Of a stretch of DNA of 5,227 nucleotides, positions 1-5,227 are shown in pieces. This stretch comes from Bacillota bacterium (lineage in GTDB: Bacteria > Bacillota > Clostridia > Christensenellales > Aristaeellaceae), in NCBI GenBank assembly GCA_023392755.1, contig JAEWNM010000177.1, positions 1 to 5,227 on the forward strand, read 5' to 3'. The translations under genes and the position numbers were made by a program. Numbering within the stretch: position 1 is the first letter of the stretch; each line of letters opens with the position of its first letter. Under the pieces are notes generated by a model. It made no database searches, was not told the origin of the DNA, and was given only the letters and a program-made list of their open reading frames with translations.

Positions 1-861
1 GAGCTTCAGGATGATACCCTTCACGACTTCAGCCTGAATGGGGTTGCACTCCACGTTGCAATGGAACTTGCCTTCCAGGGTGTACGTAAGGCCGGCCTTG
101 GTAGCGTCGTAGGAGATGATGATCACATCGCCGTCCACGCCGTAGGTGATGCCGGCAGCGTCCATGGCGTCCATGGCACCGTAGGCTTCATTGTCGTTCT
201 GGCAAACCACCACATTGAACTGGCCTTCATAGGACTTAATGAAGCTTTCCATGACTTGCTGCCCGCCGGCCTGGGTGAAGTCGCCGGACTGGGAGTCGAG
301 TATCTTCCATTCGGGATGGTCCTTGGCTATGTTGTTGAAGCCCTCGGTGCGGCCCAGCGTAGCGGAAGAGCCGACAGAACCTTCAATCACCAGGATGTTC
401 GCCTCTTTGCCAGCAAGGTATTCGCCCAGCCAAAGGCCTGCGGTCTCGCCTTCCTTGACCATGTTGGTGCCGATCCTGGCGGTGTATTCGGAGGGTTCCG
501 CATCCACATCGCGGTCCGCGATAATGACGGGGATGCCGGCTTCCTTGGCCTCGGCCAGCACGGTGTTCCAGCCGGCTGTCTCGATGGGAGCGATGACGAT
601 GTAATCCAGCCCCTGCTGTATGAAGCTGCGAACAGCCTCCAGCTGCACGGCGTTGTCGTTGTCGCAGTCGATCAGGCTCAGCTCAAAGCCGTTCTCGGCA
701 GTAAAGACATCATAGTAGTTCTGTGTGTTTGCGGTACGCCAGTCGGACTCGTGACCAACCTGGGCATAGCCCACGGTGATCATCTTGCTCTCCGCGGATG
801 CGAAGGCACAAAGGCCGAGAACCATCACGAGAGCCAAGGAGAGGGCAAACAGCTTCTTCAT
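1..861 (-). CDS. ytfQ: YtfQ-like sugar ABC transporter substrate-binding protein (3' end cut by window edge)
   Basis: Extracytoplasmic sugar-binding protein that would deliver its ligand to an ABC importer. The frame is open for 287 codons from the ATG at 861 to base 1 with no stop. Family members run to about 320 residues, so roughly the last 30-40 are missing. Residues 1-23 are a signal peptide (KK, hydrophobic core, ASA cleavage site before E24). C18 is not in a proper lipobox. The mature part is a periplasmic-binding-protein type I fold (Peripla_BP_4). YtfQ-family hallmarks are GYAQVGHESDWR at 31-42, VRSFI at 77-81, the hinge-region IPVIIADR ending at R117, R171 before an EGF, SGDFT at 192-196, QND at 221-223 and YD at 251-252. 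The start is set by GGAGGT 8 bases upstream. E. coli YtfQ binds galactofuranose, so that is the best ligand guess, but arabinose-like or other sugars are possible. It follows the sensor/regulator genes and is their probable target. Confidence 0.9.
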   Translation of the reverse strand, partial: MKKLFALSLALVMVLGLCAFASAESKMITVGYAQVGHESDWRTANTQNYYDVFTAENGFELSLIDCDNDNAVQLEAVRSFIQQGLDYIVIAPIETAGWNTVLAEAKEAGIPVIIADRDVDAEPSEYTARIGTNMVKEGETAGLWLGEYLAGKEANILVIEGSVGSSATLGRTEGFNNIAKDHPEWKILDSQSGDFTQAGGQQVMESFIKSYEGQFNVVVCQNDNEAYGAMDAMDAAGITYGVDGDVIIISYDATKAGLTYTLEGKFHCNVECNPIQAEVVKGIILKL

Positions 862-869
862 GAATATTG

Positions 870-875
870 ACCTCC
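870..875 (-). promoter_or_regulatory. Ribosome binding site of the YtfQ-like gene
   Basis: GGAGGT on the minus strand, 8 bases before the ATG at 861. It fixes the start just ahead of a well-formed signal peptide. One copy of the TTGAGATG repeat (875-882) touches its upstream edge. Confidence 0.8.
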
Positions 876-907
876 ATCTCAAATTGGGGCACAATGCCTC
901 TATGCAA

Positions 908-936
908 AAAATACATCAATGCAGCCCAAATGAAAA
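908..936 (-). promoter_or_regulatory. Possible sigma-A promoter for the transporter operon
   Basis: On the minus strand TTTTCA (936-931) and TATTTT (913-908) are separated by exactly 17 bases. Each matches its consensus (TTGACA, TATAAT) at 4 of 6 positions. Transcription would begin near 901, giving a leader of about 40 bases. A weak match of this kind would suit a promoter that needs an activator such as the AraC-type regulator encoded just upstream. The sequence is AT-rich here, so a chance match is quite possible. Confidence 0.3.
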
Positions 937-1015
937 TGGAGTGGCTTCCTAACGAGGTTTGAATTCATCTCAATTCTGATTAGCCGCATGTGCTGCCGGC
1001 AAAAAAGATTGATTT

Positions 1016-2644
1016 TTATATGATACCGGTTGAAAATATTCCGCGCCTTCCACCCTTTCGAAAATCGCTTGGCGTCTCGCCCGTGTTTTTCTTGAACAGA
1101 TAGCTGAAATAGTGGGGGTCATTGTAGCCAACCTGGTAGGCGATGTCCAAGGAACGCAGATTGGTGGTTCGAAGAAGCTCCTTGGCCTTGCCGATCCGAA
1201 GGCCCGTCAGGTATTCCGTAAAGGTGATACCCATCTCCTGGGAAAACACAGTACAGAAGTGGTTGTTGCTCAGCGCCACATAGGAGGCTACGTCATGGAG
1301 GCTCACGCCAGGATTGGCGAATTGTTCGTTCAAATAGGACTGTGCCTTGCGGATGACCATGGAATACTTGGTAGCGTTCTGCCGGTCCCTGAAATCAATG
1401 GCACACAAAAGAATTTCTTTGGTCAGCGGAAGCACCTCATCCACTGTGCGCATGCTTTCCGTAAGCCCTTTCTCCTGAAGCCTTTTGGGAATGATTTCAT
1501 TGGGCGCGCCGCCGTTTTCCTTGATAATCCGGGATGCTGCCAGCAGAATATCCACATACACATAGCTGGCTATCATCATGGAGCGCACGGCCATATCCCC
1601 CAGGGATGCCACATAGTGGGCCAGGATAGCGTCCACATCCTCCCCGGTGGCGTATCGCAGCTGCTCCCCAATGGGCGTTACATCCAGATTCAAAAGGGAA
1701 AGACCGGGAGTAATGCCCACATCGTTTATGCCCATAATGCGCCGCTGATTGTTTTCACCCTGAAACACGCCCATGGTGCGCTGCACGGCCTGGGCGGCGG
1801 ACAGCGATTGCGGAACATCGCACAGGTGGCTCACGGCGGATCCGATACTGGCCTTGATGGGAATGCCCGCCGCCCGCTCGATGCCGTATTGTATGGCCTG
1901 GGCCACGCCGTAGGCCCGCTCCTCCAGGTCGTTTTCATTGTCCCCCAGAACCAAAAAAACAGGGTATCCGCCCATTTCACAATAGGACAGCGTGCCGCCG
2001 CTGCCATCGCAAAGCCTGTTCAGCGCGCCCTGGACTGCAATGGCCTCTTCATACCGCTTCTCCGTATAGCAGGGGGTGACCAGCATCACCAGATACCATG
2101 CGGCCAGGAGGCTCATATGCAGCTTGCGTGAACGGTTGATCAGCACGTCCAAGCCATCCTTCGGGATGGAGCCGCTGATAAGCTCCCGCAGCAGGTTCTC
2201 CTGCAGGTAGCGGCTGCTGGAGGCGAACTGCTCCTTGAGGGCTGCCAGGTCGGCTTCTCTTTTCCGCTCCTCCAGGATACGCTCTCCGATCCTTGTAAGC
2301 GCCTGCAAAAGCTCCTGGGCGTTTACCGGCTTCAGGATATAGTCCTGCACACCCAGCGCCATGGCCTCCTTGGCATAGGCAAACTCGTCATAACCGCTCA
2401 ATATCACCACATGCATCCAGGGCATGGTATGGGTAACCGAGCGGCACAGCGCCAGGCCGTCCATGAAGGGCATTTTTATATCCGTAATCAGGATATCCGG
2501 CTTGACATCCTGCAGCATGGAGAGCGCGATCTCGCCGTCCGGCGCTTCCCCTGCCAGCACAAAATCGGTTTCTTCCCAGGGGAAGTTATTGCGGATGCCC
2601 TCCCTGATGACGATCTCATCATCCGTCAGAAAAACCTTATACAT
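1016..2644 (-). CDS. YesN-type response regulator (receiver + AraC DNA-binding domain)
   Basis: Cytoplasmic transcription factor of 542 residues, partner of the kinase encoded immediately upstream. The receiver domain (about 1-120) is complete: acidic pair D8/D9, phospho-acceptor D55 in ITDIKMP, S83 in ILSGYDEF and K105 in LKPV. Residues about 125-425 form the long middle region usual in YesN proteins. A stretch around IKASIGSAVSHL resembles the degenerate GGDEF-like fold often found there; no catalytic GGDEF motif is visible. The C-terminal AraC domain (about 432-535) has two helix-turn-helices, one near LHDVASYVALSNNHF and one at LDIAYQVGYNDPHYFSYLFK, followed by the usual GETPSDFRK end. 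The length is typical of the family. The ATG at 2644 has AAGGAGG 7 bases upstream and overlaps the kinase stop by 8 bases (ATGTATAA). The likely target is the sugar transporter promoter downstream. Confidence 0.95.
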   Translation of the reverse strand: MYKVFLTDDEIVIREGIRNNFPWEETDFVLAGEAPDGEIALSMLQDVKPDILITDIKMPFMDGLALCRSVTHTMPWMHVVILSGYDEFAYAKEAMALGVQDYILKPVNAQELLQALTRIGERILEERKREADLAALKEQFASSSRYLQENLLRELISGSIPKDGLDVLINRSRKLHMSLLAAWYLVMLVTPCYTEKRYEEAIAVQGALNRLCDGSGGTLSYCEMGGYPVFLVLGDNENDLEERAYGVAQAIQYGIERAAGIPIKASIGSAVSHLCDVPQSLSAAQAVQRTMGVFQGENNQRRIMGINDVGITPGLSLLNLDVTPIGEQLRYATGEDVDAILAHYVASLGDMAVRSMMIASYVYVDILLAASRIIKENGGAPNEIIPKRLQEKGLTESMRTVDEVLPLTKEILLCAIDFRDRQNATKYSMVIRKAQSYLNEQFANPGVSLHDVASYVALSNNHFCTVFSQEMGITFTEYLTGLRIGKAKELLRTTNLRSLDIAYQVGYNDPHYFSYLFKKNTGETPSDFRKGGRRGIFSTGII

Positions 2645-4100
2645 TGGATGGCCTCCTTATAGGCACGGAAAAGGAGACGACAGTACCCTGCCGGTCGCTG
2701 TCGATGCAAAGGCCCCGGGGCGGGCTGTAGTATAGCTTGAGCCGCTTGTTTACGTTATACAGACCGTAGCCCAGATTCTCTTTTTCCAGGGGCACATCAT
2801 CCGCAAGCGAAGCGCGTATCTCCCTAAGCCGTTCCGGCGTCATACCGGGGCCGTCGTCCTGCACCGAAAAATGCAAAAGCTCCCCCTCCAGGCGGCCTTC
2901 AATCAAAACCTGGCCTTTGCCCCTGCGGTGCTTGACGCCATGATAGATGGCGTTTTCCACCAGCGGCTGTATGACCAGTTTGAGTATCTGAAATTCATAC
3001 AGTTCCTCAGGAATCTTAATAGAGGATGACAGGATATCCCTATAGCGTATTTTCTGTATGGTGAGGTACCCCTGCAAATGGCGCACCTCCTGGGAAATGG
3101 GAATCCAATCCCGGCCCTGGCTCAGAGAAATGCGGAAGAAATCCGACAGCGCCTGTGTGATTTGTATCACCTCGGTTGTGCGCCGCGCCTCCGCCAGCCA
3201 CACGATGGCGTCCAACGTATTGTACAAAAAGTGAGGGGCAATTTGCGCCTGCAGCGCCCGAAGCTCGCTTTTCTTCAAATTTTCCTGCTCCCGCTTGTTC
3301 TCCTCGATGAGATCGGATAATTTCCCGGCCATAATGTTCAGGCTGGCGGTGAGGGATTTCAATTCCGTCACCTCCGTCTCCGGGGCCCTGGCCAGAAGGT
3401 TGCCGCCGGCCAGGCTGCCCGCAAACTCCTCCAGCTGGGCAATGGGCTGCTGAATGGATTGCCCCAGGGAGGATTGCGCCATTGCGGAAAACAGAACGGT
3501 CAGCAAAAACAGCCCGGCCTCCGCGATCAAAATAGTGCCCAGTAATTTTTGCATTTGCGTGCTTGTGTTTGTAGCCGCCCTGATTTCCAGTGCAATGAAG
3601 TCATCCAGCATATCGCCCACAAGGGCGGCCACACTGCGCACTTCTTCCAAAAGCACTTCATTGTCGGCCACCCGCGCGCCATCCTCTATTTGCCTGCCCA
3701 TTCTGTTCACGTATTCTTCCAGCGTGTTCATGGTACGCCTGGCCACCGTCAGCTCCAAGGGATAGGAGGTAACCGTGGAGGACATCAGGCTGTCCAGCTG
3801 CTCGTTCACCGTTGGGATAAGCTCCATACGGCTCCACTGTGCAAAGGTTTTCTGGCCTGCCACAACACTCCACAGTTCGTCCGGGATACTTTCCACCACC
3901 AGCGGCTTCAATGAGGAGACTTTTTCGCTCTGGCTGATGACGCTGTGGTAGCGGAAGGCATAATTGGCCATGACGCCTACGCTTGCCAGCATAGGGATCG
4001 TCATTAGCGCCATAAGAACAATGTAAGATAGCTTCAGCCTCTTTCCGATACTGCTGTCTACATGCATAAGCTTCAGCATCCGTTCGGTGAACGCGCCCAT
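2637..4100 (-). CDS. YesM/LytS-type sensor histidine kinase with short ectodomain
   Basis: Membrane sensor kinase of 487 residues. Transmembrane segments are at about 24-46 and 186-208, enclosing an extracellular part of only about 140 residues (47-185) that looks largely helical. A HAMP-like linker follows (about 209-262), then a coiled-coil stretch and the His_kinase domain (PF06580 type) with phospho-acceptor H290 in QIAPHFLYNTLD. The ATP-binding domain has an N-box with N383 (VENAIYHG), a G1 box DDGPGM (415-420) and a G2 box GYGLYN (444-449). All catalytic motifs are intact. Typical YesM kinases carry a larger dCache-type sensor and are nearer 580-600 residues, so this one may sense through a partner, most likely the binding protein encoded just upstream. 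The ATG at 4100 directly follows the stop of that gene (TGAATG), and GGAAAGGGGG lies 6 bases upstream of it. Confidence 0.95.
   Translation of the reverse strand: MGAFTERMLKLMHVDSSIGKRLKLSYIVLMALMTIPMLASVGVMANYAFRYHSVISQSEKVSSLKPLVVESIPDELWSVVAGQKTFAQWSRMELIPTVNEQLDSLMSSTVTSYPLELTVARRTMNTLEEYVNRMGRQIEDGARVADNEVLLEEVRSVAALVGDMLDDFIALEIRAATNTSTQMQKLLGTILIAEAGLFLLTVLFSAMAQSSLGQSIQQPIAQLEEFAGSLAGGNLLARAPETEVTELKSLTASLNIMAGKLSDLIEENKREQENLKKSELRALQAQIAPHFLYNTLDAIVWLAEARRTTEVIQITQALSDFFRISLSQGRDWIPISQEVRHLQGYLTIQKIRYRDILSSSIKIPEELYEFQILKLVIQPLVENAIYHGVKHRRGKGQVLIEGRLEGELLHFSVQDDGPGMTPERLREIRASLADDVPLEKENLGYGLYNVNKRLKLYYSPPRGLCIDSDRQGTVVSFSVPIRRPSNV
2652..2658 (-). promoter_or_regulatory. Ribosome binding site of the response regulator, inside the kinase gene
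   Basis: AAGGAGG on the minus strand, 7 bases before the ATG at 2644. The same bases form the Arg-Arg codons (AGG AGG) near the kinase C-terminus. Ribosomes finishing the kinase would therefore sit on the regulator start, so the two proteins are probably made in coupled amounts. Confidence 0.8.
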
Positions 4101-5075
4101 TCAATACCCCCTTTCCAATAGCGTGTCAAGATCCGTGTCGTACTCGGAAAACACCCGCTCGGTAGAGTAGGCGACACGGTCGATCTTTTCCCCGCCAGCC
4201 AGCTTTTTGGCCAGGGCCATCACGGTATCCCCCAGCATGGGGGTGCACTCCACCACACAGTTGACCTTGCCCGCCTTCAACAGGTCGATAGCCTTCTGCT
4301 CACCGTCCACGGTAATGATAATGATATCCTTTCCAGGCGCGATACCCGCCGCCTCAATGGCCTCCAGCGCCCCCAGCGTCATGGAATCGTTATGGGAATA
4401 CAGCACATCAATATGGTCATGAGCTTTTAGAAGGTACTCCATGCATTCCTTGCCCATGGAACGGAGAAAATCGCCCGATACGCTTTCCAGAATCTGATAT
4501 TTGGGATCGTCACCCAGCACATCCCTAAAGCCTTCCCCCCTTTTGCGCATCGGGGAGGAATCCTCGGTACCCGCGATCTCCACGATTTTTACCGCGGACA
4601 TGCTTTGCGCTTTCCTTTTCAAAAAAAGACCGGCTGACACGCCCTCCTGATAAAAATCAGAACCTATGAACCCTACGTACAGTGTTTCGTCATCGGTCTT
4701 CACCAACCGATCCACCAGCAGCACGGGGATGCCCGCCTCCTTGGCCTCCCGAAGCACATTGTCCCAGCCATCCTCCACAATGGGGGAAAAGGCGATCACG
4801 TCCACCTGATAGGCGATAAACGAACGCAGCGCTTTAATCTGCTTTTCCTGGCTTTGCTCGGCATTTTCAAACATCAGCTGCACACCTGCCCGTTTGGCCG
4901 CATCCTTGATGGATTGGCTGTTGCCAATACGCCATGCGCTTTCTGAGCCTAACTGGGCATACCCAAGAAGGACAGGCTTTTCCGTTGGCTGTGGGGAGGT
5001 TTCATTCGTGTTTTCACAGCCGGCGATGAAAATAATCAGGCATATTGCCAGGCAAGCCAGAAGATATCTACGCAT
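4101..5075 (-). CDS. YtfQ-family sugar-binding lipoprotein, probable sensor partner of the kinase
   Basis: Membrane-anchored sugar-binding protein of 324 residues. Residues 1-20 are a lipoprotein signal ending in the lipobox I-A-G-C with C20 as the lipidated residue, followed by a polar linker (about 21-33). The mature part is a periplasmic-binding-protein type I fold of full length, ending in LLERGY much like E. coli YtfQ. Family marks: GYAQLGSESAWR (38-49), ALRSFI (82-87), IPVLLVDR ending at R123, R179 before an EGF, SGDF (200-203), HND (228-230) and VDG (256-258). The gene is first in a run with a histidine kinase and a response regulator and has no permease beside it in this window, so a sensing role is inferred by analogy with XylFII of clostridial xylose sensing. 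It could instead, or also, serve the transporter. An ATG 60 bases further upstream (5135) is in frame but lacks a ribosome site and would bury the signal peptide. Confidence 0.92.
   Translation of the reverse strand: MRRYLLACLAICLIIFIAGCENTNETSPQPTEKPVLLGYAQLGSESAWRIGNSQSIKDAAKRAGVQLMFENAEQSQEKQIKALRSFIAYQVDVIAFSPIVEDGWDNVLREAKEAGIPVLLVDRLVKTDDETLYVGFIGSDFYQEGVSAGLFLKRKAQSMSAVKIVEIAGTEDSSPMRKRGEGFRDVLGDDPKYQILESVSGDFLRSMGKECMEYLLKAHDHIDVLYSHNDSMTLGALEAIEAAGIAPGKDIIIITVDGEQKAIDLLKAGKVNCVVECTPMLGDTVMALAKKLAGGEKIDRVAYSTERVFSEYDTDLDTLLERGY
4107..4116 (-). promoter_or_regulatory. Ribosome binding site of the kinase, inside the lipoprotein gene
   Basis: GGAAAGGGGG on the minus strand ends 6 bases before the kinase ATG. 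It is made of the last sense codons (Glu-Arg-Gly) of the lipoprotein gene, whose TGA stop touches the ATG. The arrangement implies translational coupling of binding protein and kinase. Confidence 0.75.
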
Positions 5076-5078
5076 ATT

Positions 5079-5088
5079 CCTCTCCTTT
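5079..5088 (-). promoter_or_regulatory. Ribosome binding site that decides the lipoprotein start
   Basis: AAAGGAGAGG on the minus strand, with its AAGGAG core 6 bases before the ATG at 5075. It selects this start over the in-frame ATG at 5135, which is preceded only by an A-rich stretch. Confidence 0.8.
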
Positions 5089-5108
5089 GGCCCTTGATGC
5101 ACATTTAT

Positions 5109-5122
5109 CGAAACCGTTTGCG
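5109..5122 (-). promoter_or_regulatory. cre-like (CcpA/LacI-family) operator candidate
   Basis: The minus-strand 14-mer CGCAAACGGTTTCG fits the catabolite-responsive element pattern TGNAANCGNWNNCW at 12 of 14 positions. Only the first and last bases are off, and the central CG is kept. It lies 34-47 bases before the lipoprotein ATG, where a repressor could block initiation or elongation. LacI-family regulators other than CcpA share this shape. A chance match is possible because much of the pattern is degenerate. Confidence 0.3.
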
Positions 5123-5214
5123 CACGCGGGCACATTTTTCTGTTATTCCATTCGCAATTTTTCCATACGCATTTATCTCTTAAGAAGATTTTCGCCTCGT
5201 CCGCCTCATATTCC

Positions 5215-5220
5215 TTTATA
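5215..5220 (-). promoter_or_regulatory. Possible -10 element at window edge
   Basis: TATAAA on the minus strand matches TATAAT at 5 of 6 positions. Its -35 partner would lie beyond the right edge, so it cannot be tested here. If real, the sensor operon leader would be about 130 bases and the cre-like site would fall within it. No better complete promoter was found between 5076 and 5227. Confidence 0.18.
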
Positions 5221-5227
5221 TTTGCAT

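Larger units (their letters stand above)
862..1015 (-). promoter_or_regulatory. Intergenic control region between regulator and transporter genes
   Basis: This is the longest gap between coding regions inside the window (154 bases). It is more AT-rich than the flanking genes and separates the tightly packed sensor operon from the transporter gene. It holds the candidate promoter at 908-936 and two copies of TTGAGATG (minus strand; 966-973 and 875-882). The upstream copy lies in the imperfect dyad TTGAGATGAATTCAA (15 bases, arms TTGA/TCAA). No GC-rich hairpin followed by a U-run is seen after the regulator stop codon, so read-through from the sensor operon remains possible. It is the natural place for the response regulator to bind. 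Confidence 0.5.

Noticed and set aside
61..870. Long plus-strand open frame of 269 codons opposite the YtfQ-like gene
   Set aside because: The minus strand encodes a clear binding protein with signal peptide and ribosome site. The plus-strand translation has no recognisable domain and is a mirror effect of codon bias.
710..919. Minus-strand 69-codon frame covering the 862-919 gap
   Set aside because: It overlaps the start of the YtfQ-like gene out of frame, has no family likeness, and reads through that gene's ribosome site.
894..923. ATGC repeated three times (894, 902, 919) upstream of the YtfQ-like gene
   Set aside because: A 4-5 base word in AT-rich DNA with uneven spacing (8 and 17) is too short to separate from chance.
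981..1018. Possible terminator after the response regulator (GCCG...CGGC hairpin and a T-run on the minus strand)
   Set aside because: On the minus strand the T-run comes before the weak 4-bp GC stem rather than after it. The A/T stem around the stop codon has no GC pairs, so neither forms a proper intrinsic terminator.
1112..2131. Plus-strand open frame of 339 codons opposite the response regulator
   Set aside because: It lies entirely within a textbook receiver/AraC gene on the other strand. Its translation is rich in His and Gly with no domain, as expected of an antisense shadow.
3658..4104. Minus-strand 148-codon frame starting four bases before the kinase
   Set aside because: It is the shifted frame of the kinase ectodomain. 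The kinase frame has two TM segments and all catalytic motifs, while this one shows none.
5180..5209. Nine-residue leader peptide (MRRTRRKSS) upstream of the lipoprotein gene
   Set aside because: The AGGA before it is only 2 bases from the ATG, and there is no attenuator hairpin nor a run of a regulatory amino acid, so it is indistinguishable from chance.

Overview
The window carries four genes, all read on the minus strand. From right to left they form a sugar-sensing module followed by the start of a sugar-uptake system. Strong AGGAGG-type ribosome sites, a YesM/YesN-type two-component pair, a lipoprotein sugar-binding protein and an N-terminal signal peptide of the MKKL...LVMVLGLCAFASA kind suggest a gut-type or anaerobic Clostridia member of the Bacillota with moderate GC. 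This is inferred from style, not from a marker gene; a spirochaete or a diderm Firmicute cannot be excluded.

Layout, in transcription order. Bases 5227-5076 are an upstream leader with a possible LacI/CcpA-type operator and no confident complete promoter. Bases 5075-4101 encode a lipoprotein of the YtfQ (galactofuranose/pentose-like) substrate-binding family. Bases 4100-2637 encode a sensor histidine kinase with a short ectodomain. Bases 2644-1016 encode a response regulator with an N-terminal receiver and a C-terminal AraC DNA-binding domain. These three genes abut or overlap (TGAATG junction, then an 8-base overlap) and look translationally coupled. After a 154-base gap (1015-862) with a plausible promoter and a repeated 8-mer comes a second YtfQ-family binding protein (861 to 1), which runs off the left edge without a stop codon. 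The rest of an ABC transporter (ATPase and permeases) would be expected beyond that edge.

Working model (inference): the membrane-tethered binding protein captures an extracellular sugar and presents it to the small ectodomain of the kinase. The kinase phosphorylates the regulator, which then activates the transporter operon starting at 861. The arrangement resembles the characterised XylFII-LytS-YesN xylose-sensing system of solventogenic clostridia, but here the binding protein belongs to the YtfQ family. No RNA genes, mobile elements, CRISPR arrays or insertion sequences were seen.
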